Below, in pieces: positions 10,708 through 24,500 of a stretch of 64,000 nucleotides of DNA. Under the pieces are notes generated by a model that saw only the letters and a program-made list of their open reading frames with translations, made no database searches and was not told where the DNA came from. The stretch's first letter is position 1, and every line of letters starts with the position of its first letter. This DNA comes from Antedon mediterranea (lineage: Eukaryota; Echinodermata; Crinoidea; Comatulida; Antedonidae). The DNA is taken from NCBI RefSeq assembly GCF_964355755.1, contig NC_092672.1, positions 11,900,501-11,964,500 of the forward strand. Direction: 5' to 3'. The position numbers were made by a program, and so were the translations under genes.

Positions 10708-13700
10708 AAAAAAGGATATACTATACAAATTCAGAAAATTCAACAAAATACACAAATATACATTAAAAGCTAGGTTATGTATAATACATACATATTAGAA
10801 GCTTTTATCATAAAATTATTAAAACTATTACAACTACAATATTAAAAAGAAAGAATTGCACAATGATACGTTAACACTAGAGTTTCCTATCTTTTTTGAC
10901 GGGTGTTTATCAAATCATTTTTATAGGAAAATATGAATTTTCTTGAATAATCTATGTTTAAATTAAATGTGATCTATGTGTGCACGTTTAACAACTTAAT
11001 TTTCAACGAGTCATTTTCAACTCTTAAACGTGTAAAATGCTATCCACGTTAAAACGCATCGAAACACGTACTTTACGGTATTTTCTGCACACATAATGTA
11101 TGACGTAGTTTAGTTTTACCATGCGTATACGGATACGGAGGCTGTACAAACTGCATATTTTAAAGAGCACTCGCGGCATCTGACCAGAGAATTCAACGTT
11201 ATAAAGTAAATGAACACATTGTGCGCTCTGGTAGACCTATATGATAATATAAACCAAACTCCGAAAAAGTGAGGCAGGTCATGATGGTATTTACTTTGTT
11301 GTTGAGCTTTATTTTATTATCCGCATGAATTCCATTGTGAACTAATTATAGGTACCACCAGGAGTAGAAATGGGAAATTAATTGACCAATCATCAAAATT
11401 TATAAGACAAAAACAATCAAACCAAACAAGAAAAAACAAACAATTAACATAACAAGCCTGGCAATACACCAGCTTTAATAGGCATACTTAATTAATTACT
11501 CCGTTTATCATAATTGTGTATTCACATATTAAATCCTTATTTCAACCAACAGTGTTATGATAAATAGTGTGTAGCATATAACGTATCAGTGTACAATGTT
11601 ACTATAATGAACATACTATTTGCAGCCGTGACACTACAATAAGGCACTAATGCCTTATTACAAATAATAAACCCACAAAATACGTCTATTCTCTTCGTAA
11701 CGATAATTAGGATTAATTAAAAAATGTAAAACTTTTTCAAATTATTAATTAATATTCATTTGTTTTCTATTTTTTTATAATTTAAAAACGCCAACATTAA
11801 TCTTTTTTCCTAGCCCACTTATACAGCCAATAAGGTTATAGGCCAATTGCATACACTATTGATCTCATTATCCATAGGATGGTTATTATTTTTTATGTTA
11901 AACAATTCCTAAACATTCGAAGCACATGATTAAAACTATATATTCTAATGGTTTACAATGTTTTAATTCCACTATTTTAACTGGTTTATATACAGTGTAT
12001 TTTATAAACTGATTTGAATTAATTAAATAGACTAATGGATTTATAAAGGTTGCTATAATTGAATGCTTATAACATTTTTATCATTCTTGTAACAATCAAA
12101 CTATATGTTTCAGCTTATTATTAAATGTACTACGCAAAATTGTATGTACAGAATCAAGTGTAATGTCATTGGATATTGGTTACCGTCAGTATACAACATA
12201 ATAGTATGATCTGTGGGTACAATAATTTTAACTAAAATGTTTCATGTTAAAAATAAAACCCTTAAGTAATTGAAATTGGGTAAAAAAGTAACATAATACT
12301 ATTATTTGCACACTAACATTTACATTGGTCCTCGGTTGTAACCCGTTATCGATTGTTTGTCGCCTCAAATAGTATCATGTGTTACATTTTGTGTTTTACT
12401 TACTGTTTTGTTAACATTAACATTATTAAGCCTATCATCGACCACCTTTTCTTATTTATTTTTTTAACATAGCATCGATATATGTCCGATAAATAATATG
12501 TTTAAATATGTTTAAATATTAACAATTGTGATGTTAATTATAAATTCGTATTATAATAAGTATTACAAATTCATAATATTATAACAATGACATTTCGATG
12601 CATATCAATGGCAATAATGGACATAATGATGTTTTGTTTATTAAATAAATAAAATAAAAACATTATTAACGAATTCAGAGGTAAAATTGTATAACAAAAA
12701 CATAAAATAATTGTTGTGTGTATCACCTATTGTTTATAGAAGATGTATTTTAAAACAAACATTACACTTAAAATAATATAAGATACACCTAAACGTCAAA
12801 ATAATGTTATGTTTGTTATTAAAATGATACACCAAGGTGACAAGAATGAGGACAAAGAGAGCTCGATATCATCATGTGCATTCTTCTTTTTAAAATTACG
12901 GTCTGTTAACAATTTTGAATTACATTTCAAAGAAGATTCAATTACTCGTACATCTTGTACCATTGATTCATTAATGTACGTACTGTCAGTAAGGCTGAGC
13001 TGTAATTAATTTCAGTCGCCATTGTTAAACCTTCCCATCATCTTCGTTTTTCATTTCAAGCACAAGATGGCGCACTACGACTAATTAGAGTCGTTATAAT
13101 AAAATAGGCGTGGCTTACTTATCCCTCTACGTTCAAATATCTTCTGAACGATTCAGCCCGCAAGAGGGCTCTATATAAATTTGATATACCATTATGTAGT
13201 TCATTCAATATGTATTTTTTTTGTCGCATAGCGTCTTTTTGTCGAATTTTTTAAACCGTTTGATTTTCTTTAAACGGATATTATTGCACCATATTCAATA
13301 AGCTAGTTGATTAGAATGATAACTAAAAGAAAACAGTTTGTCTCAATTCGAATTATTAAATAATCCGAATAAGTGTGAAATCGAACCTGTTATAAGTTCA
13401 ATCAGTTCATTGCTAAATAAGCAAAACCAATTTATATCGTTACCCATTCCATGTTTGAATCAATTATTGTGACCGCTATTATTTGCATATAGTATATTGA
13501 CGATTTTTAAATTATCAAATAATGACATCACATGTTATGTGGCAGATTTATTTTCAAATCTAACATTATGCACATTGAATTTCTATAAGATAATTTTAGA
13601 ACAGTAGATAATGTATGTTTTGTACTGGTGGTACTGAGCTATTATTGTTTTTTTTTATTTTCTTTTTATCATGTATATAAATATATTGTATAATCCGGGT

Positions 13701-14137
13701 TGTAAAATGAAAACAAACAAATGAAAATGTGTGAACTATTTTAAAACGGGATAGATGATAATGATGATCCTTTAAAGTGTATAGCAAAATATAAGAAAAT
13801 TAATGAAAAAAGGAATAATACAGAATTCATATATCTAAAAATGTTACTTATGAACTGTAACGACATTTACAAGTTAAATAATACGATTTTATGTAATATG
13901 AAATAATATGAATGTGAATAAAAGTGGTGTTTGCGCCACAAAAGAGACAAAAAAAAATGTATGTTTTGTCATTAAAAACAAACATTTTATTTTACACAAT
14001 AAGAAAGTGATGCACTGTTGTCTAAATCTTCATTAAAAAAAGAAATAATTTATAAATAAGCTAGCCTCAGTTGCTTGTTAATGTTCGTGCTTCAGACAAT
14101 TAATAACTATACTAGATATTATTATAAAGTGAAGTGT
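10708..14137. other. AT-rich spacer, no gene seen
   Basis: Long AT-rich DNA with several short chance frames (for example 12809-13009 and 13596-13787) that show no domain or codon bias. A TATA-like stretch near 13170 after a small GC hairpin has no gene behind it. Confidence 0.6.
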
Positions 14138-14300
14138 TTTAATTAATAAGAAAATGAAAATGGTATCAGACTTCTTTTAATTAAGAAAATGAAATTGGTA
14201 TCGGACTTCTTTTAATTTTTAAGAAAATGAAATAGTATCAGACTTATTTTAACTAAGAAGAAAATGAAATGGTATCAGAGACCTCTTTTAATTAAGATTT
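14138..14300. repeat. Tandem repeat, about 46 bp x 4
   Basis: Four diverged copies of a unit containing TTTTAATTAAGAAAATGAAA and TGGTATCAGACTTC. Confidence 0.8.
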
Positions 14301-14763
14301 TTTATATACATTATTAGTTAGGCCTTTACGCATTCTTAAAAATTGCTTTTCCGCTGAAATACAGTACACGAATTGTAGATACCATACCGAAACTACCCCG
14401 TATGTCTGTATCTCATTAAACTTGGCTAAAATTGAATGAATACCAAGTGCAATATTAAAGGGAATAGTGTTTCTTAATAATTTCCACATAAAAACAACAG
14501 TATTCATCTGAATCTCGCCTAACTTACCACCATTATCAATGATCTATAGGTACTTTCAAATGGAAGGACAAAACTGCTATTAACTATGTAGTGCAATTAT
14601 AGAGAAAAACCTTTCTTTTAGTTGGATATTTTTATGTAAGAAAATAATACTGTAGGCAGGAGTATACACTCTCGGAGTACCCTCTAGTTTGCTTTACAAT
14701 CAGCCCCGAAATCTTAGTCGAAAGTTATCGAATAATATTTCCTTGCCTTTTATAACTGATTTT
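14301..14763. other. Spacer downstream of the Roco gene, no gene seen
   Basis: No coding signal apart from a 71-codon chance frame at 14292-14507 (-). Confidence 0.6.
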
Positions 14764-14769
14764 TTTATT
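14764..14769 (-). terminator. Candidate polyadenylation signal of the Roco-DED gene
   Basis: TTTATT on the plus strand, i.e. AATAAA on the minus strand, about 220 bp after the stop codon at 14988-14990. Confidence 0.35.
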
Positions 14770-14987
14770 TGGCGAATTTAAATCAATTAATATAACATTT
14801 ACTGGCTTCAAAGCTCTGTCTACATTATTAAACTTTGAAACAAATTTGATGTACCCATATATGGACGTGATGATGTCTGGGCATATCACACCTTTTTTTG
14901 CTCAAAATACTCTGAGCTTTATATTGTTTACCCAAACACTTGATTGATTTACCGACATTGAGATTGGTAATATACTTGGCATCAATT

Positions 14988-15517
14988 CTAAGCATTATAT
15001 TCTAACTTTTCAGCAGGAACAGTCATGTTATTCTCCTTTAAAAATGCAATAAATGATTGCAAGTTATCCTCCCTTAGAATCCCCCTTTGTTCAAGATCTA
15101 ATATCACAGTCCATTGGTTGTTACTTTGTTTTTTTAGAACACTTTTCAAACGGATGAGATCTCTTGTATTTTCTTTCGAAAGTGCGTCACCAAACTGAAT
15201 TAGGTGTTGTCGATATGTTGAGAAGGATGTGATACACTGGTTGGTTTTATCAAATGTCTCCTTTAACAGTTTGTTGACCTCCAAAACACCATTGGTACTA
15301 GTGACATTAATTGCGTCAATAAGAACTTTCACGTTGGTAGTGGTAACATTGCCAGATCGTTTCAATAAGTTGAAGAAATCTATGCAGTCAGCATTCTGTA
15401 GATCATTGTAAGGTGTTATCAGATCTTTGCATAACACCTTCAGTTTATCAAGAGAGCCATGTTCATCATACCAGCTCGAAACGTTTACCACGATTTTTTC
15501 AAACTCTTCAGATGATC
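14988..15517 (-). CDS. Roco-DED exon 25, two death-effector-like domains
   Basis: 530 nt from acceptor ACTGCAG to TAG. The first domain (about 1103-1187) has LDKLKVLCKDLIT and FFNLLKRSGNVTTTNVKVLI; the second (about 1196-1270) has RQHLIQFGDALS and LEQRGILREDNLQSFIAFLK. Both follow the six-helix DED pattern, in which an L-x-x-x-G-x-L/V-x-x-x-N-x-x-x-L block marks helices 4-5. The frame stays open upstream into the intron and would suggest a signal-like peptide, but the acceptor and the phase match with exon 24 place the true start at GSSEEFEK. Confidence 0.82.
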
Positions 15518-18500
15518 CTGCAGTAAGGCATTGTAGAAAGAAAAGAATATTGAATAACATTGTACTTATCATTATAAACAAATACACTTTTGTTATAAAC
15601 AAACGAATAAAGGTATAGTCAAAGAAACACACATTACAATTTTTTTACTTATGCCCGTCTTTTAAATAGCGTAGACAATGTCAGTAGGCCAAGTGCGTTT
15701 ACTATTAGGCCTACTGTATACGGTTTTCTGTATTTATTTTGCAAACCTAAAGTGAATGACTCAATGAACCAATTGAATAAATCTGTGATTAGGATACATT
15801 TATCACAGTTTCTAAAGTGTTAACACATTTTCAAAGTGTGTTCAAATATAAAAGTTTTAGTAAGCTTCCACCAGTATGGATTACTGATACGGAATCTATA
15901 TGATAAAAATACATTTTCAGCGCAATATGTTCAACTTTAATTCTTTTATGAAATGATATGCCACAAATCATGATGAGAATCCTACACAAGTGTTTGTGTG
16001 ACGCAGATTGTTAGGACAGGCTTCCATTGAACTACCCAAAAGTGGGAATCATTAAAGATAAAGATAACTTCACATCACATTTAAAGAGGGTAAATTATAT
16101 GGTATTCAAACGTTAAAATGACCTTGTGGCAATACCATTATTTAAAATATAAAGCTACCTCTATAGTGCAGTGTTGCTGGCTCTACACAACTTCTTCCTG
16201 AAAATGAAAAAGATAATTACGATAATGATTGATAGAAACTGTTTTACTGCTCTTATTTGTTTGGGTTTTCCTACTTCTAACAGTTTCAAAAGTTGTGTTG
16301 GCATCACTATTGATAATCTAGTTTTTAAATTGTAGGGTACAGTAATGGTATTTCTAGGGCTGGTATGTGTAATGCATTTTAACAGATAGTTAATTTATCA
16401 AGACTTTACTCAAATCTTGGAAGAAAGAAGAAAACATACAATAACATAGTTCTTCATAACTTTCGAAAACAAGTTATGTTTTAAAAACACTCATTCATTT
16501 TTAAAAGACTTATGTATGGTCAGATGATAACGTATAGTTCAATATTTCTAATACATGTATTTAATAATAGTGGTTGGTACAGTATGTGAGATAGTACAAT
16601 ATGTGTATAATAATGATCATAGTAAGTAATTATTTGTGTTAGGTTTCATGAATAGATTGCACGTAAAAGTTGAATAATGTTTTCATTATTTATACAGATA
16701 TCATTCCAATAGTAAAAGTGTGAAACTGTGTAATCAACATACATACTTGTTATTTCTGTTGTTGAAGATATGCATGTTTCAAATGTCTTTTCTCTTTCTC
16801 TTTCGGTGACAGCAGTAATTTGTTCAGCTGTAAAAAAAACAATTCATTTGTAAAAAAGCAACATAATAGTTATTGTTTTGAATTCCTTTCCAACCTTCTA
16901 GAATGCTTATAATAAATTCAAAAAATAAGTGTAAACAATACTTTTCAGTTACTTTAGAGAACATAAAATAAAGCAATAAATGTTCAGACAAACGTACCGG
17001 GCAAAAACAGACGCTTGATATGAGCAGTATCCATAGCGTCATTCTTTCCACATTTAACCGAATTCTCGTTTAAACACCTTTTGAGATTGTGTAAGTGATG
17101 TTTATTTGGATCACAAACAGTGCATAATACACGAAGTTTGTAACCGATACCCTCGTATATAGTGCAGACAGTTTTTAGTTGTTTCTTCAAGTAGCTTAGT
17201 ACCTAAAATGAGACGGACATTTTCTCTCAAGATATAATTTATTATTACATGTCATTATAATTATTTAATTTGTTAATTTTGTGTTAATTACCTCCATGCA
17301 GACACTTGGTTGTAGTTCTGGTTTAAATGTCAACGCTATGTTAGTGTCATCAATATCTGTAGTAGGACTCCAGATTCTTAGGCGATATATTTCAAGCTGA
17401 AACATGTATACATGTAAGCATGATCGGGCAATTACGAATTTCAGAATCACCTTTTGTTAAATTGAATACAAAATACAACATTAAGTTCACAACTTTAAAG
17501 TAGGGCTAACATTAACGGACACATTCGATGAGGCAGGTGTTTATTAAAGTAATCCAGATTTTTTGATATTTCCTTTTGCATAATTCATAATTGAAAAATG
17601 TAAATTTTCAAAAGCATGTCAATAGAGATACCGGTACTGAATGTATATACCTTCAATGCATATGGCTTTTCTTGTGTATTGTTAATATTGACGGCACCTA
17701 GACTGACTCTATGTTCTTTAAAGTTGAAGTCACTACGATTCCGATATACTTGTGGATCATCACTGTCGGCTTTCGTCATCAATTCAAGAAATGCAACCAC
17801 TAAAGTGTGATACACAGCATCAGGGAGAAAGTCGGTCGGAGTAAGGTAAATTGATACCATTTGCACATTATCATCTTTGGTGACTTCCAGAGGCTCTTTG
17901 TCAACTTTCATCCGACACGGAACCAAGAACACTCGGTTACTATCTTCAACCCCCTGTTATGAACATAGTTACATAATTTAAAAGACAAACTAATTTTTTT
18001 TATTCTTAAAATATTAAAATAATGTACTAGTTTTAATATGTACAGTTTTTTCTTCTTATGTTTATTTTCATACAATAATGATGTCCATAATAATGATACT
18101 ATCATTTTTATTCCTAAAAATAAAAAACTAATTTAAACATAAAATGATATCAGTCTATTGAATGTAACATATGGAACAACTTCCGGACAACATTACAGAT
18201 TCATCTCCAAAACATGCGTTTCTTTCTTAAAAGATTATTTATTTAACTATAACTGTTATGTTAAAAAATGTGTGGAGAAACAGTACAGTTAATGTTTAGC
18301 TTTGTCTTTGTAAGATTATCTGTACGCTACTTTGTACTTCCATATACAATTTTTAACCTGGTTTAATTTGTGTTATAATTAAACTGTTGATAATTGTGAA
18401 TCAAAAAGTACTTACCGCCATTTCAAAAAGTAACCGAAACTCCTTCATTACTTCTATAAACACTTCAATGTGGCCTTCTTCCTGTTGCCATAGATAACGT

Positions 18501-21500
18501 AGTAACTTCTCCTCGAGAATCCCTTTCTCACTAAGCTTATTCCATAACTGCATCAGTTGCTTCTGTGTAAAAATCGTCTTAGCTGTATCACTAACCACAC
18601 GGTAATAATTATGTTTGACGAATCAATGAAATTAAGTCAAGAACAACAATGCAATTCCAGCCTACCTTTTTAATAGTCGGTTTAACTACTGTGATCACCT
18701 TTGTCAACATCTGAATCATTATGTGAATATTTGTTATCACTGTGTTTTCTAATTTCTTGTTAGTATTTGAATACATGATTGCTCCAATGTCGTTTAGGTA
18801 CGTTAATGCATGTAATAGCCCATCTGTTGAAATTCCACATTCAATGCAAATCCCAGAAGCCTAATAACAAATTGAGATTATTTAAAGAATTTGCGTACTC
18901 TCTATTAAATCATAGATATATTATAGATCTTACTATAGTTTATTATAAATCTCTATGATTAAATGTAGACGATTGTTTTTAGAAATAAAAATAATAAATT
19001 GGGTAAACTTGTCTTTCACATTGTTGTAAAACTTCGTTCTAGTCAGGGAAAGAGAAGTTTTGACCAAATTAAAAAGATTTGAATTGATGTAAAATATATA
19101 AAGAAACCTAAAATTATCAGTGTCTTTAAACTTACTCTATTCTGTCTGATGTCAACTTATTTTATTAGCTGCATTGTGGGAGTTGTTTCAATAGGTGTAA
19201 AACATGACCTGGGTAATAATATGTACAGCGCTTAGAGCATTAAAAAAATGTGGCTCTTTATAAAGATCATCATTATCATTATTATCGTCGTCGTCGTCGA
19301 CACCGTCGTCATCGTCATTTCTAATAACGTTCTACCATTTCTGCAAAATTACAAAATTCTTCTAAAACGGGCAAGCCACAAAGATATACATTGTCCGATA
19401 TATAGAATAGACCTACAGTATATTTTAAAAGCAATAATAGTCAATACATGATTATTATCTGTAAAAAATAAAAACCATACCTCAATGAAGGTAATGCACA
19501 GTCTGGTTTTTCCAATTCCGTGCAACCTTTCTTGCAAATCAAGCCACTTTAATGGAACGGTTCTCACCATGTCCTTCATATAACGACCAACGTTTCTTCT
19601 TAGTTGTTTTATACCTTCATGTGATTTTACAGTGTTATCGACCATGTACATCTCACGATCTACATGATCGGCATATGGCATTCCTTCCATTGTTCTAAAC
19701 ATTAACTGAAACTTATCCTCCACTTCCTTTAATAAAAATATTGTTTCATTACAAGCTTAAACAACACAACACGAATTTAACTTTTATTACAAAATGTTCA
19801 TCCACATTCTGATTTGAATACATCTAGACCGTATACTATTAATTACCATTTTTTCCATCCTACCGTCGCAACATTGCAAAATTATTTAATATAAATGCAG
19901 AACCAATATTACCTTCATCCAAATTTTTGATTTTGACTTTTTCAATTTGTCCATATGTGTAGCAACCAAACAGATAGGAGGTGACTGGATAATCTTGCCA
20001 ACAATTTCAATGGGACTTCCTGGACCATGTCGTTTCACAGTATGTTCATAAATGGACCTTATCCAGAACATATTCATTTCCAAATTGGTCATTCCTAGTG
20101 TACTCTAATATCACAAATAAAATGCAATCTTACAAAGTAAGCTAAAATATTCTCAATAACAAAGATATGCATATTTAATAAAGTGTATTCGAGCAAAATA
20201 AGTAGGTAGTCAACTTACTGTGGTTGAATCTCGCGGATTAGCTGGTTCATCCAAGTTATCACACGCATTAAATGCTACACAGTAGGATACTCTATTTGTG
20301 AGGAAAAACTAAACAAAATACAATTGATAATAATAACTTTTTTTTATACTCCACGACATTTATTAGGGATGTGTTAATTGATACATGCAATCATACTTTG
20401 GTGAACATGTTATACCACAACACAATGTCGTACTGTCACTATGAGCAAATCTCTTTATTTTTTAATAATCATTTAACATATAAAACAAAAACTATGAACA
20501 AAAGAAAAAATACATAAATCAAATAAAATTGTAAAATATAATTTAAAGGTCTGTATAATAGAATAGATACGTAAACAAGCAAATCAATGCCCTTTTTTTA
20601 AACATGCACCAATAAATTTACTTTTTAATTTTTAAGACATTTTTAAGTAATAGCAAATAACAAAATAGGAACATACCCTATGCGTTATGTAGTAGTCCAG
20701 TTGACCTGCGTAGTCCCATATAGTAGTTACGTCACTTGGAATACTTTCTGAATCATCACTTCTTCTTTTTACAAATTTCCTAATCAGTTTCATCGCCCAA
20801 CTATCTTTCTGTCTTCGCTTTTTTATTTTAGCAACAACTTTTCTTTGAATGGAGTCGGGAATTGTCAGATTTTCTTTTAGTTGACTCTCTAAATTCAAAT
20901 AATGACTACAAATCAATGGGGTGTGTGTACATTAGATATGGATATGGATAGATGGACTGGTCTGATATGTTGTGAGTAGACATAATGAATGTTAATGTGG
21001 ATAAAAAAGTGTATACAATAAATAAATACATCAGTCAGGATGATTAAAGAATTGAACGAGCAGTGAATAAACACATTTATTTGTTTGCAACAAGAAAAGA
21101 AATCTCACTCTTTCCTGGTTGGACTAACTTTTTGAGAACAAAATTTTCCAGAATGTTTCATACTAATGGTACAATGCCATACATATTATTTTATCAAATA
21201 TAAAGAAAACCAAATATTGAGTCCAACCCTTACTTGCCGATTCCACTGCCAATGACGTGTAATCAGACTCTCTGGAATCAGATGTAGAAGCCTCACCTAA
21301 AAAAAGTTCGTTGAAAGATGTTCTTTCTTTCATCTTTGATGTAATTTCTTCCACTACAGCCTCTTCAAATATTCTCTGGGTTTGCTTGAATCTGGAGTTT
21401 TCTGTCGGCGAAAATGTATAACTAAAAATGATTATTTGTGTCGTGTTGCACTCATAACGAATAAAATGGTTATATTATTATATACTAGAGCAGTGAAATA

Positions 21501-24500
21501 TCACTTATATGCCTGTATAAACTCCACAGTTTAACAAGTACTACTTTTTTTTTTTTTTTTTTTTTTTTTAATTATTATTTTTTTCTTTATATTAATAATA
21601 ATAAAACAATAATATAAACAACACTCCTATGAAGTTATAGTGTGATAATTTTGTGTTTCTTTCAGTATCAGCATGTATAATACACTACATTAATTTATTA
21701 TTTACATTAAGTTGGTTTATTTACTTTTTTTAAGAAAAGAAATTACTATTTTAGATCTTGTCATGCAATTAATTTGTTGTTTATTAATTCGTGCGAGGAC
21801 TTGTTAGGCCTATTACTATTAGTAAAGTGATTATATGCGAAACGACCACACTTTACTTATGCAAAATGATCGTCAAAAATATTTAAAAATTAATCAAACC
21901 TTCCACTGAAGACACAGAGTCAGAAGATATAGAACATTCGAAATCAGATATTGAATATGTTGAAACTGCACCTTGTAAATGGAATTTGGTTTCAGTTGAC
22001 GTTTGTTTTTCCATCTTTGCTGTGATGTGTTCATGCGTTTTCTGGGATGTTCCTGCAATTCATTATAATATATTTTTGATACAATATATAGAATGTCTAA
22101 CATTTCACTTTTATGTATGTTTCTAAACTGTATGAGTGCATCTTAACTTGATTATGATCACATATACAGTTTGTTTAGAATATTAAAAATACCCTTGTAA
22201 TAGAAATTGTAGTAGATAGTCAGGCAGCATTTGTCACTATATTAACTTTACTTCATATATTTAGCCAAGTTTGATTTTTCACTTTTAAGTTATCAAGGAC
22301 ATCACAAGAAACAACTTCCAACTTGTTGTCCAATTTCTAAACGCGTTTTTCATTCGCTGGGGGCGCTTTTTCAAAATGGCCGCCTATGCTATCAAGTACT
22401 TATATTTCGGCAACCACTAATCGTAGAGACTTGGTTTTAGTCTTAAAATGTTCGTAAGGTACATACTTCTATTCACTATAATGGAACATTTTGCCCTAAA
22501 ATGACCGGAAATACTATTTCTGACCATTTGACCTTTGACCTGATCTTATCATATCTCAATAACTATTGGTCAGAAAGAGTTGACATTTATCCCAAATTGT
22601 TCAGAAAATACATGTTTCTAATTGCTTTAATGCAAAGGTTTGTTTCAAGATGGCCGGAAAAACCATATCTGACCTTTGACCATAACCTGTGTGATATCTA
22701 CAACATGTTGGTTATAGATAACATTTTTCGACAGATTGCTCAGAACATCCATATTTGTAACACATTATTGATTTTTCAATTATTGATGCTTTAAATCATT
22801 CACTTAAGCTTGGAAATTAAAGTTTTAAAATAAATAAAAGCCACTCATTATCTCCATACATAATCCTAGCCTGTGATTGGCTGAAAGTTCAAGCAGATTA
22901 GATTTCATGAGGTTAAATGGTAAGTGTTTTTTAAACCGATTTAAACAGTGTTTGCTGGGAAATCATACTTATTATTAGTACATAGGCCTATACATTTACT
23001 TGTATAATAATGTACCTATGCTGATATAAATGTTGTACAGAGAGGCCTTAGTTAAATAGTTATAAACTATAGTTCCAGCCTAGGCCTTGTCGCTAACACC
23101 TAGCAAACAATGCTAGCCTGGTGAGATCCCCGTGGAACTCAGTGACAAGCCAACTCAGTGCCTGGCATGGTAACCTCCGATGATGTCAGTCAAACGATTG
23201 AAAAGCGAGACCAATTAGGAAAAGAAGCATTGGATAAATTTGTGACTTCACGAATGGTTGAAAAAACCGTAACATTTTGAGACCCTCAAAAGAAAAACAA
23301 CTTCTCTTATTTCAAGCATGTAGGAGCAGTGGTGAAAACCAAAATTAAAGGTCAACTAGTTTCAATTAAGCAAGAGAGAAAGCTGCTGTCTAGATTGTTA
23401 GTTGTGGCGAAGAGCAGGCCAGAGTTCGCTCTAAAGGATGTCATAGGCAACTATGAGTTCAATAGCACTCCACCATCAAATTTCCATCCAGATGGAAGAA
23501 TGATAATGCTTTCTGGAAAATCCAAGGTATTGCAGTCAATAACAGAACTCCCTCTACCAGATAATGTCAGCAGGCCTGTACAGAAAGATGATAAAAAGCA
23601 GCATCAATCCTAATTATTGCTGGCATGTGTGTCGTCAATATGGTAAAAAAGGTGTCTGATAAGTTCAATACTTCTGACTTTGCATCTGAATTTGTTAACC
23701 TGATTGTTGGTATGAGCAAACCATATGATGAAGTTCGTCTTTTATTTGATCAATATCTATCAGGATCTTTAAAAGAATCTACACGAGATAAGAGAACACA
23801 GAAAACAACTACCATTCACTACCATGTCAATGACAACACTGAGATTAAGAACATTAAGACATTTTTATCGCACAAAGAGACCAAAGCTGAACTTACAAAA
23901 TATCTGTCAGAGAAGATACCTAATCTCTTCAAGAACAACACGAAGAAGGTCCTAGTAACACATCACACGTCCATGATGGCAAACTGCAATCTCTCAGAAG
24001 TTATCATGATGCCAGAGATGACACACGGACAACACACATTGGAAGAAGGGGACCAACTGGTCTTATTGTATGCCTTTGATTGTATGAACAAAGACCCAAG
24101 TGCCAATGTTGACATATTTTCTGTAGATACTGATGTCTTTATCCTTTTAACAGGAAGCTATCCTCTACTTCCTCCAATGACCACATTTTGTAGGAAAAGA
24201 GGGGAAAAAATACCTATATGGGAATGCTATTACCGACTTTGAAAACAAATATCAGCAGCACTGATTGGATGGTACGCATTTAAAGGTACAGATAACACAG
24301 GTACATTTGCTTGAAAAGGAGTGTCCGCCCATTTCAAAGCACTTTTGAAATGTGACGATGAAATACTAGATGCATATGCTGTATATGGACTGACCTCTGA
24401 AATACCAAATTGGATTTTCAGGCAAATGGAAAGATATGTTTGCATACTATACAGTACTTCTAAGATCAAGGCAGATTATGTCACAGACTTGAGATGGATG

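Noticed and set aside
13140-13200. TATA-like stretch after a CCCGCAAGAGGGCT hairpin, possible promoter
   Set aside because: No gene, exon or open frame of quality follows on either strand.
15518-15632. Signal-peptide-like extension at the start of the DED exon
   Set aside because: The acceptor ACTGCAG at 15518 and the phase-1 match with exon 24 show that this part is intron.
22501-22794. 97-codon frame on the plus strand
   Set aside because: It lies in the terminal inverted repeat of the PIN/CXC transposon and has no counterpart in the other arm.
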